From positions 1-64,000 of the forward strand of contig NZ_JACJTT010000008.1 in the NCBI RefSeq assembly GCF_014698825.1: a stretch of 64,000 nt of DNA, in the 5' to 3' direction. The notes beneath the pieces were generated by a model. It ran no database searches and had not been told where the DNA came from. It worked only from the letters and a program-made list of their open reading frames with translations. The position numbers and the translations under genes were made by a program. Origin of the DNA: Richelia sinica FACHB-800. Lineage in GTDB: Bacteria > Cyanobacteriota > Cyanobacteriia > Cyanobacteriales > Nostocaceae. Of this stretch, positions 44,629 through 54,248 are shown in pieces; position 1 is the first letter of the stretch; every line of letters starts with the position of its first letter.

Positions 44629-46704
44629 TCATGAATACCTGGATAAATTGCCAACACTGAATCTCATCCGAAAAGAAGTACCATGGTAGGAGTTAATTTC
44701 TAGATCACCACCAAGTTGCTTCGTCAAATTTGCGACTAATTTTAATCCTAGTGTTTTGATATTTTCTAGGGCAAAATCTGTCGGTAGTCCTACACCATTA
44801 TCACTAATTTCTAGCAGAACATTATCTTCATTTAACGCCTCATATTTTACTATTATTTGCCCACACTTACCAAAATTAAATGCGTATTTAAGACAATTAG
44901 AAATAAGTTCGTTAATAATTAAACCGCAGGGAACTGCTCGGTCTATGTCTAAATAAAGTTTATCTATTTGTAATTTTAATTCGATGGTATGGAAACCTAT
45001 ATTGTAGGAGCGCAACAAGTTATTGACTAAATCTGGAATATATTCAGAAACATTAATTTTTGCTAATTCATCAGATTCATACAATTGTTCATGGATTAAC
45101 GCCATCGTTCTAATGCGATTGTAGCTTTCTATAAATGGTGATAAAACTTGTGGATCTTGAATATACTTGGATTGCAGTTTCAGTAAACTAGAGACAATTT
45201 GTAAATTGTTTTTGACCCGATGGTGAATTTCTTTAAGCAAAACTTTCTTCTCTGCTAAAGAAGCTTTAATTTTTGCTTCTGCTTGTTGACTTTCGGTGAT
45301 ATCTATCCCCACCGAAACAGCAGCTTTACCTTGTTGATATTTTTGAATAACAGTTAAATAATTGCGGTTAACACCATTAACGGCTATGTCAATTAATTGA
45401 GTAGATGTGGCTGCGGAACTAGCCATAAATTGGCGCACAAATTCCACATAATTGACATTACTTTTGTGAAAGTCAATGGGTTGATTGACAAAGTCTTCTG
45501 GAGCCAGGTTAAATGAGTCAGCTAGATGACTGTTAACACCTTGGTAACGTAAATCTTCATCAACCCAAGCCACCAATCCTGGCACAGCATATAAAACTGC
45601 TTGTAATTTATCTTTAGCTTGTTGTAATTTTGATTCGCTCTGACGTAACGCTTCTTCACTGTATTTACGTTCGGTAATATCCATCACCACACCTGTCATA
45701 CGTTCAGGTAAACCTTGGTCATCACAAATCACACTACCAAGACAAGCTATCCAACGCAGAGTGCCATCGGGACGAATAATCCTTGCCTCTGAGTTGTGAG
45801 GAGTGATATGTTCTAGGGCAGAGGCGATCGCTTGCTGGAAAAATTCCCTTTCTTCAGGATGAATGCAGTTGAGTAATGCTGTGTGTGTACCTGGAAATTT
45901 CCCCCGTTTAAAGCCGAAAATTGATTCACATTGTTCAGACCAAATCACTTTGTCGGTTTTGATATCCCAATCCCAATGACCCATTTGGGCGGCATTTAAA
46001 GCTAATCTCAGTCTCAGTTCACTTGCTCTCAGAGCTTCCTCTGCTTGTTTACGGTCGGTAATATCTGTAGCAACTCCACCAAAGCTGGATAATTCTCCTT
46101 TGGCATTTCTCATGACAAACGCCCGATCCCAAATCCAGCGCAGGTTACCATCTGGGTGAATAATCCTATATTCTATATCCAGTGAATGACCGGCAGCATT
46201 CTCAGCCAGCCACAGATTGACAGACTCTAAATCCTCTGGGTGAATTGACTCCATCCAAGCATAAGGCTGCTTATATAACTCTTCACGAGACTTCCCCCAG
46301 ATTTGCTCGTAAGCTGGACTAATGTATTTTAATTCACTGCCATCTAAATTAATCATCCAAAAGACTTGCTCAATATTTTCGACCACTTGACGGAACTTTT
46401 CTTCACTTTCTCGCAGTGCTGCCTCTGTTCGTTGCCGTTCTATGATCTCTTCAATAACGTTAACTTGAGCTAATTCCTGAATATTTTTCGTTAATTGTAA
46501 TTTTTCTGCTTGCCAGTCTGCTATTGTAAAACTAACTTGTTGTAATTCTTGATCTATGCTCGCTACTTCTTTATCTATTAACAACAAGTCATTTTGACAA
46601 TTCTGAATGCGCTGCACACGCGATCGCATTTTTGATATTAAGCTAATAACTGCATCAAAATTTTGCTCAGATTTGTTGTCAGTAGATAATTCATTGACTG
46701 GCAT
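44629..46704 (-). CDS. PAS-domain sensor histidine kinase (HisKA_2 type)
   Basis: The 691-residue soluble kinase begins with a coiled-coil region (about 10-90), then three PAS/PAC units (about 90-215 with FGGVATDITDRKQAEEALR, 216-345 with MTGVVMDITERKYSEEALRQ, and 355-475 with VSVGIDITESQQAEAKI). The dimerisation domain has LLKEIHHRVKNNLQIVSSLL (about 490-510), characteristic of HisKA_2/HWE-like kinases, followed by an HATPase domain with NELISNCLKYAF and ISDNGVGLP. No membrane span is present, so it senses a cytoplasmic signal. It is coupled to the response regulator downstream. Confidence 0.92.
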   Translation of the reverse strand: MPVNELSTDNKSEQNFDAVISLISKMRSRVQRIQNCQNDLLLIDKEVASIDQELQQVSFTIADWQAEKLQLTKNIQELAQVNVIEEIIERQRTEAALRESEEKFRQVVENIEQVFWMINLDGSELKYISPAYEQIWGKSREELYKQPYAWMESIHPEDLESVNLWLAENAAGHSLDIEYRIIHPDGNLRWIWDRAFVMRNAKGELSSFGGVATDITDRKQAEEALRASELRLRLALNAAQMGHWDWDIKTDKVIWSEQCESIFGFKRGKFPGTHTALLNCIHPEEREFFQQAIASALEHITPHNSEARIIRPDGTLRWIACLGSVICDDQGLPERMTGVVMDITERKYSEEALRQSESKLQQAKDKLQAVLYAVPGLVAWVDEDLRYQGVNSHLADSFNLAPEDFVNQPIDFHKSNVNYVEFVRQFMASSAATSTQLIDIAVNGVNRNYLTVIQKYQQGKAAVSVGIDITESQQAEAKIKASLAEKKVLLKEIHHRVKNNLQIVSSLLKLQSKYIQDPQVLSPFIESYNRIRTMALIHEQLYESDELAKINVSEYIPDLVNNLLRSYNIGFHTIELKLQIDKLYLDIDRAVPCGLIINELISNCLKYAFNFGKCGQIIVKYEALNEDNVLLEISDNGVGLPTDFALENIKTLGLKLVANLTKQLGGDLEINSYHGTSFRMRFSVGNLSRYS

Positions 46705-46843
46705 AGGCAGAGTACATCAAATTTTTGCGAAATGTTGAAGTAGCAGACTCAAATCTAATTTAAAACACCTAATATCCGTCAACCGTATTCATAACTAAGT
46801 AGGGCTGGCTGAAGAAATTAGAAGTTCAGAAGTTCAGGAGTTG

Positions 46844-46930
46844 CAGAAGTTACAGAATAATTCATACCATTACTCTTTAATTCTGGCATTTTTAAACTCC
46901 TGTTCGCGCAGCGTGGCGTTAGCCATACTC
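46844..46930. repeat. About 85-bp dispersed repeat, copy 1
   Basis: The stretch starting CAGAAGTTACAGAATAATTC and ending in an SDR-like core (TTCGCGCAGCGTGGCGTTAG) has an inverted near-copy at 58924-59005, about nine in ten bases alike by eye. Flanked by AGAAGTTCAG units and by STRR repeats at 46934-46988. Confidence 0.75.
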
Positions 46931-46933
46931 CTG

Positions 46934-46988
46934 TCTTCTTCTCTCTGTCACCTGTCACCTGTTCCCTATCACCTGTTCCCTATCACCT
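46934..46988. repeat. Short tandem repeat block
   Basis: CTGTCACCTGTCACCTGTTC and CCTATCACCTGTTCCCTATC show tandem heptamers and a 14-base double unit. Lies between the kinase and the cNMP-binding gene. Confidence 0.75.
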
Positions 46989-46995
46989 ACTTATC

Positions 46996-47439
46996 CTAAG
47001 CAGGCTTGGAATTAGCGGTATTGATGTTATCGTTGAGGCGACGAATCAAACGAGATAACTCACGAATAATATTGACAGCAATTTCTGGTGTTTCTTCAAT
47101 GGCATCATATAGCTGTTCTTGGGTCAACTCCAAGCATTCACAAGGTTCTAGGGTGGTAGCAGAGGCTGAACGGGGTTGGGTGTCAAACACAGCCATTTCA
47201 CCGAAGTATTTTCCCTGTTCAAATTCTGCCAATTTTGTATTGCCAATGTGAACTTTGACCCGACCGGAGACTACAATATAAAGCGATCGCCCTTCTTCTC
47301 CCTGTTGGAAAATCGAGTAATTAGCAGGATAAGATAGCTCATTCATGACCGAAGCTAGTCGGACAATAAAATCATCCCGTAATTCCTTAAAAATAGGCAC
47401 TCGACGGACGAATAATAAACGGTCAACACTGGTAAGCAT
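46996..47439 (-). CDS. Cyclic-nucleotide-binding-domain protein
   Basis: The 147-residue protein is almost entirely one cNMP-binding (CAP-like) domain: VPIFKELRDDFIVRLASVMN, PANYSIFQQGEEGRSLYIVV, the phosphate-binding cassette GKYFGEMAVFDTQPRSASAT with the conserved Glu and Arg, and a C-terminal helix. There is no helix-turn-helix, so it is not a CRP-type transcription factor by itself; it may sense cAMP or cGMP and act on a partner protein. It is divergent from the UPF0182 gene. Confidence 0.9.
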   Translation of the reverse strand: MLTSVDRLLFVRRVPIFKELRDDFIVRLASVMNELSYPANYSIFQQGEEGRSLYIVVSGRVKVHIGNTKLAEFEQGKYFGEMAVFDTQPRSASATTLEPCECLELTQEQLYDAIEETPEIAVNIIRELSRLIRRLNDNINTANSKPA

Positions 47440-47555
47440 AATAACAATGACACAGAACAGGTAGAGCGATCGCTGAAAATATAAGTAGAGAAAAAGATGC
47501 TGATGTATTAGGGTGGAAGAAGTACGGGTGTTTTCGCAGTTTGAGTGATTGATGA

Positions 47556-50489
47556 ATGTTGAGTAAGCGGCTGTGGCAAGGGTTAGTAATTTTTTTAGCA
47601 GTTTTACTTCTGTTCCATCTTACATCCCATCTAGTGGCAGAGGTTTTTTGGTTTCAGGAAGTTGGCTACACGCAAGTATTCTGGCTGAGGATAGTGACTC
47701 AGGGTAGCTTGTGGTTGATGGTTGTCAGTATCAGTGCTGTCTATCTATGGTTAAATTTGGCTTTAGCACATAGATGGAAATATCCTTCGTCTCATGATCT
47801 GGGAGAAGTAAAATTTAGTCAACAACTAACAACCTTTCTTAGTCCCCAATATACCAGTAGTAATAGAGCAACTAAAAGTGAAAGCCGATTTTTACCGATG
47901 AAATTGCGCTCCTTACTACCCTTGACCTTGAGTTTAAGTATATTGGTGGCATTGATACTAGCCCACTATGGGACTATTTCCCTGACTTACTGGCAAAACG
48001 GAGTAAATCAGCCGAGTAATTTAAACGTTCCTACCCTTTTTAACCTAGAAGCCATCTTCAACTGGGGAAAAATCGTCATTTCTCCAGATTGGTTTTTGGC
48101 TATAGTTTTTACTATAGCGATCGCTATCCTCATTTATCCCCAATTTTTACTATCAGCCATTGCCGTGATTCTCAGTTTGGGTTTTGGCTGGGTCATCTCT
48201 CAACATTGGTCAGAGGTTATCTTATTTTTACACCCTATTCCTTTTCAGCAATCTGAACCTTTATTTCACAAAGATATTAGTTTTTATATATTTTCCCTGC
48301 CCATTTGGGAACTTTTGGGATTTTGGTTAATGGGATTATGTTTATATAGTTTGCTAGCCATCACTTTGACATATCTATTATCAGGAAACAGCCTCAGTCA
48401 AGGAAGATTTGCAGGATTTTCACCACAGCAACAACGCCATTTATTTGGGTTACTTGGTGGCTTCATGTTGATTGTGGGTTTGAGTAATTGGTTGCATCGA
48501 TATGAATTAGTTTATTCTGATCGGGGTGTAAGTTTTGGTGCCAGTTACACCGACGTGAATGCCCAGTTACCTGCGGATACAGTGTTATGTGTGTTGGCAG
48601 TAGCGATCGCATTTTATATCTTATGGCGTACAATCAAATGGCAATCGCAACATCTTCAGCAGCGCCTTCTGGTTTATTTATTGAGCTTATATAGCTTTTT
48701 ATTATTGCTGGGAAACATCATTATTCCCTCTGCAATACAATCTTTTATTGTCCAACCCAATGAATTACAAAGAGAGCAAAAATACATTGCCCGGACTATT
48801 GCCATGACCCGGCAAGCATTTGCTTTAGATACTATTGATACACTCACTTTTAACCCCCAAGGTAAATTAACAGAAGCTGATATTCAAGCTAATGATTTGA
48901 CCATTCGCAATATTCGCCTTTGGGGTAAAGAACCATTATTAAAAACAAATCGTCAATTACAACAAATTCGTCCCTATTATCGTTTTCCCGATGCTGATAT
49001 TGATAGATATACAATCAAAACCGCAGGTAATCCCTCAACCACAGAAAAACGCCAAGTATTAATTGCTGCCAGAGAATTAGATTACAATGCTGTTCCCCAA
49101 CAAGCGCAGACATGGGTAAACCGCAACTTGATTTACACCCATGGTTATGGCTTCACCATGAGTCCAGTTAACACAGTTGCACCTGGTGGTTTACCAGAAT
49201 ATTTTGTCAAAGATATCATTAGCAACGACAGTATTCTCAATACTTCTAGTCCAGAAATTCGAGAGAGTATTCCCATTGGTAAACCACGGATTTATTACGG
49301 TGAAATTACCAATACCCATGTGATGACGGGGACGAAAGCTAGAGAATTAGACTATCCCAGTGGGAGTGATAACGTTTATAACACCTACGATGGTACAGGT
49401 GGAATTAAAATCGGTGCTTTCTGGAAAAGATGCTTGTTTGCAGCTTATTTGCAAGACTGGCAAATGCTGTTTACACGGGATTTTTTACCAGAAACAAAGG
49501 TATTATTTCGGCGGAATATTAACCAAAGAGTACGTGCGATCGCACCTTTCCTCAAATTTGACAGCGACCCTTATTTAGTGGCTGCTGACGCAAACCCAGG
49601 CACCGCACAGGGCAATTATCTTTACTGGATAGTGGATGCCTACACCACCAGCGATCGCTATCCCTATTCAGACAGAGATAAAAATAGTATTAACTATATT
49701 CGTAACTCCGTCAAAGTTGTGATTGATGCCTACAACGGTACAGTCAACTTTTATATTGCTGATATTAACGACCCTTTAATCACCGCTTGGAGTAAAATTT
49801 TTCCCCAAATGTTCCAACCCCTACAGGCCATGCCTGAAAATCTCCGCAGCCATATCCGCTACCCTGTAGACTTTTTTAAAATACAATCGGAACGGTTCAT
49901 GACCTACCACATGACCGACCCCCAAGTATTTTACAACCGTGAAGACCAATGGCAAATTCCCAATGAGATTTATGGTAGCGAACCTCGTCCTGTCGAACCT
50001 TATTATTTAATTACCAGTCTTCCCAATGTTTCCTTTGAAGAGTTTCTCCTCTTTCTTCCCTACACACCCAAACAAAGAACCAATTTAATTGCTTGGTTAG
50101 CTGCACGTTCCGATGGAGAAAACTACGGTAAACTTCTTGTCTACATCTTCCCCAAAGAACGCTTGATTTACGGTACAGAACAAATAGAAGCACGAATTAA
50201 CCAAGACCCTGTCATCTCTCAACAAATTTCCCTCTGGAATCGTCAAGGTTCAAGAGCAATTCAGGGTAACTTATTAGTAATTCCCATCGAACAGTCATTA
50301 CTTTACATCGAACCTATTTATTTAGAAGCAACCCAAAATAGTTTACCTACATTAGTGAGAGTAGTTGTAGCCTACGAAAACCGTATTGTGATGACCCAAA
50401 CCCTAGAACAAGGCTTACAAGCCATATTTAAACCCGAACTTACCCCAGCACCAGCTATCATTCGACCAGTAGAAACAGAAATTCCTTAA
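47556..50489 (+). CDS. UPF0182 family membrane protein
   Basis: The 977-residue protein belongs to UPF0182 (COG1615). The first 330 or so residues hold about seven to eight hydrophobic spans; the rest is a large soluble domain with [35 protein letters not shown] and [20 protein letters not shown], all typical. It is expected in the cytoplasmic membrane with the large domain outside. The start is the ATG at 47556; function is unknown across the family. Confidence 0.92.
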   Translation: MLSKRLWQGLVIFLAVLLLFHLTSHLVAEVFWFQEVGYTQVFWLRIVTQGSLWLMVVSISAVYLWLNLALAHRWKYPSSHDLGEVKFSQQLTTFLSPQYTSSNRATKSESRFLPMKLRSLLPLTLSLSILVALILAHYGTISLTYWQNGVNQPSNLNVPTLFNLEAIFNWGKIVISPDWFLAIVFTIAIAILIYPQFLLSAIAVILSLGFGWVISQHWSEVILFLHPIPFQQSEPLFHKDISFYIFSLPIWELLGFWLMGLCLYSLLAITLTYLLSGNSLSQGRFAGFSPQQQRHLFGLLGGFMLIVGLSNWLHRYELVYSDRGVSFGASYTDVNAQLPADTVLCVLAVAIAFYILWRTIKWQSQHLQQRLLVYLLSLYSFLLLLGNIIIPSAIQSFIVQPNELQREQKYIARTIAMTRQAFALDTIDTLTFNPQGKLTEADIQANDLTIRNIRLWGKEPLLKTNRQLQQIRPYYRFPDADIDRYTIKTAGNPSTTEKRQVLIAARELDYNAVPQQAQTWVNRNLIYTHGYGFTMSPVNTVAPGGLPEYFVKDIISNDSILNTSSPEIRESIPIGKPRIYYGEITNTHVMTGTKARELDYPSGSDNVYNTYDGTGGIKIGAFWKRCLFAAYLQDWQMLFTRDFLPETKVLFRRNINQRVRAIAPFLKFDSDPYLVAADANPGTAQGNYLYWIVDAYTTSDRYPYSDRDKNSINYIRNSVKVVIDAYNGTVNFYIADINDPLITAWSKIFPQMFQPLQAMPENLRSHIRYPVDFFKIQSERFMTYHMTDPQVFYNREDQWQIPNEIYGSEPRPVEPYYLITSLPNVSFEEFLLFLPYTPKQRTNLIAWLAARSDGENYGKLLVYIFPKERLIYGTEQIEARINQDPVISQQISLWNRQGSRAIQGNLLVIPIEQSLLYIEPIYLEATQNSLPTLVRVVVAYENRIVMTQTLEQGLQAIFKPELTPAPAIIRPVETEIP

Positions 50490-50493
50490 CTTA

Positions 50494-50553
50494 GAAAAAA
50501 TAAAGGTGTAGGAAATAATTATTCAACCAATAATTACTCTATATTCCTACACC
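50494..50553 (-). terminator. Hairpin terminator between convergent genes
   Basis: GGTGTAGGAA (50505-50514) pairs with TTCCTACACC (50544-50553), with an inner TAATTATT/AATAATTA stem. On the minus strand a T-rich run (complement of GAAAAAATAAA at 50494-50504) follows, so it should terminate the small peptide gene; it may also work for the plus-strand gene. Confidence 0.75.
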
Positions 50554-50601
50554 ATCATCCAGCATGAATAAATTAATTCTGTCTTCTAGTTGCACATTAA
50601 T

Positions 50602-50880
50602 CTATCGATAATCTGGCAAGAAGACAAATCCTTTGAGATAGACAGGATATTTGCGATAATCTTTATCGCCACCATTGGAATCAAAGTCATCTCCACCTCT
50701 GGATCTGCCTCCACCAAAGTCATCTCCACCTCTGGATCTGCCTCCGCCAAAATCATCTCCACCTCTGTTTGTTCCTCCAGGAAAATCACTATCACTCCTG
50801 GTTCTGCCTCCACTGAGTAACTCTTGTTCTTCTGTAGATAAATCTACCAAAAATCCAGATTGAGTAACTGAAGTTGACAT
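50602..50880 (-). CDS. Double-glycine-leader peptide with tandem repeats
   Basis: The 92-residue product starts MSTSVTQSGFLVDLSTEEQE followed by LLSGG (Gly24-Gly25), the double-glycine cleavage signature of bacteriocin-type leaders common in cyanobacterial small peptides. The following region is a low-complexity core with three 11-residue repeats of the RGGDDFGGGRS type, encoded by 33-base DNA repeats at 50687-50785. The C-terminal 25 residues (YRKYPVYLKGFVFLPDYR) are not repetitive. No maturation enzyme or exporter is adjacent, and there are no Cys residues, so a cross-linked peptide is unlikely. Real expression is supported by a terminator downstream. Confidence 0.65.
   Translation of the reverse strand: MSTSVTQSGFLVDLSTEEQELLSGGRTRSDSDFPGGTNRGGDDFGGGRSRGGDDFGGGRSRGGDDFDSNGGDKDYRKYPVYLKGFVFLPDYR
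50687..50785. repeat. Three 33-bp tandem repeats in a peptide gene
   Basis: Units begin TCATCTCCACCTCTGGATCT at 50687, 50720 and 50753. The first two are nearly identical; the third has diverged in its second half. They encode the GGGRSRGGDDF repeats on the minus strand. Confidence 0.9.
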
Positions 50881-51600
50881 AGTTAAGCCCTCTTTTTATG
50901 TATTCTCAGGTCAGGAAAATCCTGCCTATTCATATTTTTAAAATAAGTCTAAATCATATTCAATAAGGCTCAGGGTATAAAAATGAATCTGCTAAATTAT
51001 AGCTTTTGAGCTATAAGAAATTTATGCTTTTGGCTCATGTAAAAATCGATAAATCATCTGCATTGAATTATTCTTGAATGGAGTTTCACAGAGATTAAAG
51101 AGACAGAAATTTAAAAACTCTTGCTAAAAATATGGCTATTTCTATAATTTCTTTGTTAGACTGCATTTTTCGTGATTTTATGTCTCTAAATAACGCTGCG
51201 TAACCACTTTAGCGATACCTGGTTCATATCTTCACCAATGAGGCACACTTTGGTACTGAATTGGTATTACATCTGGCATATAAACCGTGGTTTCATGACA
51301 GTAATGATTTAAGGCATAGGCGATATTTTAGCGCAATTTTAGCGCAGTAATTAATTTCTGTGTTGGCGTTTCAGAAATATATCAGGAGTAATATTTTTTA
51401 TAACAGTGAATATCACCAATTAATCAAGATTTATATCAAGACATGGATTTTTATAATTGCGAAAGTTAAAATTATAACAATTAGTATTTATTGGCAATAA
51501 ATTTTTCTATAAAGATAAAAAAACTACTTAATCCAATCAGGTAAATATTAACAATCTAATACCTGTCAAAAAATAGTAGATTTACATAACAGATAAAGAT
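50881..51600. other. 720-bp AT-rich spacer
   Basis: No gene or clear RNA is visible between the divergent peptide and diguanylate cyclase genes. A short direct repeat TTTTAGCGCA occurs twice near 51328-51346. Promoters of both genes must lie here. Confidence 0.45.
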
Positions 51601-52572
51601 ATGGACGACATTGATAATATTTCTTGCCTAGAGGTGCTAGATAATCTATATGATGGAATTTACTACGTCAACAGAGAAAAAGAAATAGTATTTTGGAATA
51701 AAGCAGCAGAAAAAATCACAGGTTACTCAAAAGCCGAAGTCATCAATAAACGATGTTCAGATAATATCTTGCGACATGTTGACGATTCTGGACATGAACT
51801 GTGTTGTTATGGTTGTCCGTTAGCTAAAGTTATTCAAGACGGATTACCTAGAGAAGCCACTGTTTATTTACACCACAAGCAAGGTCATCGAGTACCAGTC
51901 ATCGTGAAAATTACACCCATTTACAACGCTAATCACAAGATTGTTGGGGCAGTAGAGCTATTTTCAGATGCCTCTAACACTATGAATGTGGTCAGAGAAA
52001 TAGCCATTCTCCGCAGAGAAGTCTTCATAGACCAACTAACTGGTATAGGTAATCGTAAATTTGCCGATATGAATCTGCGTAATCTGTTTGAAAACCAGGA
52101 ATTTTACGGCATTCCCTTTGGTATCTTATTTATAGATATTGATAATTTTAAACACATTAATGATGAATACGGCCATGAAATTGGTGACCGGGTTTTGGTG
52201 ATGGTAGCCAAAACCATTGCTAGTAGTCTACGTCAGCCAGATATTGTTGCCAGATGGGGAGGAGAGGAATTTATTATTATGATTCCCAAAATTCCTGAGA
52301 ATAAACTTTTAGAAATTGCGGAAAGAGTGAGAGTTTTAGTAGAAAAAACTTGGTTAGATATAGAAGAAAAAACTATTTCTGTAACAGTTTCTGTTGGTGG
52401 CACAATGTATCAAGAAACTGACACTATCTCTACATTAATTAATCGGGCTGATCAAAATATGTATTTAAGCAAAAAAGCTGGTAAGAATTGCATTTCTATC
52501 GATCATCAGTCATTATCCATAGGTCAAAACCAAATCAAGTTTAATCAAGAGTCATTCCAGCAATGGCATTAA
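51601..52572 (+). CDS. PAS-GGDEF diguanylate cyclase
   Basis: The 323-residue protein makes the second messenger cyclic di-GMP. A PAS domain covers about residues 8-125 and contains a cluster of cysteines (RCSDN, LCCYGCPLAKV) that could bind a metal or sense redox. A short helix joins it to a GGDEF domain (about 140-300) with LTGIGNRKFADMNL, FIDIDNFKHINDEYGHEIGD and the active-site motif GGEEF in RWGGEEFIIMIP. No inhibitory-site RxxD motif is evident upstream of GGEEF. No membrane span. Confidence 0.93.
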   Translation: MDDIDNISCLEVLDNLYDGIYYVNREKEIVFWNKAAEKITGYSKAEVINKRCSDNILRHVDDSGHELCCYGCPLAKVIQDGLPREATVYLHHKQGHRVPVIVKITPIYNANHKIVGAVELFSDASNTMNVVREIAILRREVFIDQLTGIGNRKFADMNLRNLFENQEFYGIPFGILFIDIDNFKHINDEYGHEIGDRVLVMVAKTIASSLRQPDIVARWGGEEFIIMIPKIPENKLLEIAERVRVLVEKTWLDIEEKTISVTVSVGGTMYQETDTISTLINRADQNMYLSKKAGKNCISIDHQSLSIGQNQIKFNQESFQQWH

Positions 52573-52696
52573 TTTTTATCAACTTCAGATATCTTCAACT
52601 AAAAATTCCCCCCACCAAACAGGTGAAGGGAAGTTTATCATCTTCTAGAAGATAGGGTTGATGCTATGAATGTACAACCCCTCATTTCTGAAAAAT

Positions 52697-53005
52697 TTAG
52701 TAACGATTACGGCCACCGTAACCACCACCACCACCACGATTACCACCAAAAGAACCTCTATCTTCTTTTGGCTTGGCTTTGTTAACTTTCAGGTCACGAC
52801 CCATCCATTCTGCACCGTCTAGTGCTTCAATGGCTGCTGTTTCTTCTTCTTCTGAACTCATTTCTACGAAAGCGAAGCCGCGTAAACGTCCGGTTTCACG
52901 GTCAGTAGGCAACTGAACTCGCTTAACAGAACCGTATTCTGCAAAAACGCTGGTTAAAGCGTCCTGTGTAACTTGGTAAGAAAGATTTCCTACGTAAACT
53001 GACAT
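52697..53005 (-). CDS. RRM-type RNA-binding protein with glycine tail
   Basis: The 102-residue protein is one RRM domain (residues 1-82) with RNP2 VYVGNL (3-8) and RNP1 RGFAFVEM (43-50), then a glycine-rich tail (GGNRGGGGGYGGRNRY). This is the cyanobacterial Rbp type, often cold-induced and involved in mRNA targeting or stability. A long 5' UTR up to the preceding gene could contain the temperature-control element, but none was identified. Confidence 0.93.
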   Translation of the reverse strand: MSVYVGNLSYQVTQDALTSVFAEYGSVKRVQLPTDRETGRLRGFAFVEMSSEEEETAAIEALDGAEWMGRDLKVNKAKPKEDRGSFGGNRGGGGGYGGRNRY

Positions 53006-53222
53006 GGACTATCTCCAAGGATCATAAGAGTGTAGAGATTGATACTTCGGAGAGTAGTCTGTAAAATACCAAAAGGGAAAAGGCCTGTTAATACTAAGAA
53101 CAAAGCAATAATCGCCGAATTAATCTCAAACACTATCATGACACAAAAACTAGCTGTTAGGCAGGAAATTTATAAATTCATTACTTTTGCCAATGCTAGT
53201 TAGTGGGAATCATTTAATTCGC

Positions 53223-53765
53223 TTAATCCGCTATTCTTTTTTCTAAATATTGACCAATCATTAACTGTTCACCAGCACGGGAAATGATGGATTGTCTGGT
53301 ACGGTATTTGCTGCCAATTAACTTGATTTCTTCTTCAAAGACCGAATTATGGTATTCAGTTCGCAAACATAGGGTTTGGGAACTAGGAAAATGATATTGA
53401 GCGGTTACAGGTTTGGTTGTAGCGAAACCGCGATCGCGATACAAGATATTTCCCAACGCACCAAACAGGGTTAAACCTTGGGATTCTTTCCTAGCTTTAC
53501 CGACATCTGTGCTGTCCCAAGTGACTTGAGCACCACAGGTCAAACTCTCTAAATCTGCCAAGTCGTGTAATTGAGCTAGTTTTTGCAACTCTTCACATCC
53601 CTGCTCTAAAAAGCGAATGGTGATGATGCTCTCTATTTCCCGCGTTTCACCTTGGGGAAGGGTGTAATAGCGTCGTTCGGAATGCCACTGACCCGCTGAA
53701 GCCTGGAAAAATGCCGCAATCTGCTGTTCGCTTAGAGTTTGAATAATAGTTAGCTTGGATGTCAC
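53223..53765 (-). CDS. CpcS/CpeS-type phycobiliprotein lyase
   Basis: These lipocalin-like lyases attach phycobilins to cysteine of phycobiliproteins. The 180-residue sequence has the family pattern AFFQASAGQWHSERRYYTLP at the N-terminus, a central VTWDSTDVGKARKESQGLTL, and RYRTRQSIISRAGEQLMIGQ-like segment near the end (here KYRTRQSIISRAGEQ). Which subunit it serves cannot be decided. It starts with GTG at 53765. No phycobilisome genes are adjacent. Confidence 0.82.
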   Translation of the reverse strand: MTSKLTIIQTLSEQQIAAFFQASAGQWHSERRYYTLPQGETREIESIITIRFLEQGCEELQKLAQLHDLADLESLTCGAQVTWDSTDVGKARKESQGLTLFGALGNILYRDRGFATTKPVTAQYHFPSSQTLCLRTEYHNSVFEEEIKLIGSKYRTRQSIISRAGEQLMIGQYLEKRIAD

Positions 53766-54248
53766 TCGTTACCTTCCTCAGTAATTCGTGAATTTTCGCT
53801 TTTTTACTCTATAATCTGCCAATAGCTCGTCTAGCTATAGCTTATAGTATCTTAAAAAGCAATTTTTGTTTACTCTTCTTAATATAAAGGTAAAAATCTG
53901 AAAAATGCTAGTCTTATGGCGCACATTTTCCCAAAGAGCTTGGGCAAGCCCCATCACAAATAACCCATGTGCCCTGATTCATGACTTTTTACCTATTACA
54001 TCTTGTAGGCAAAATTTTTATACTACTTTTATAATTGCTTCTGGTGCTAGAAATTAGATACATCCTCATCAACAGGTGATAAGAGAAAATTCTGACGTTT
54101 TTTTTAACCATAAATAGTATTCATGAATACATTTATTGCTGGTTGAAAAATTGCTGAGATATTTTCACTTTTGCCTGTAATTCATACCAACTAAAAATAG
54201 ATTTTTATCAACCAGCTATTTTCAGACATCCTCTGAGGCAAAAAGCAC
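53766..54248. other. 483-bp spacer
   Basis: Divergent promoters of the lyase and efflux-adaptor genes must lie here. I see no gene or strong structure. A ribosome-binding site GAGG precedes the ATG at 54249. Confidence 0.45.
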
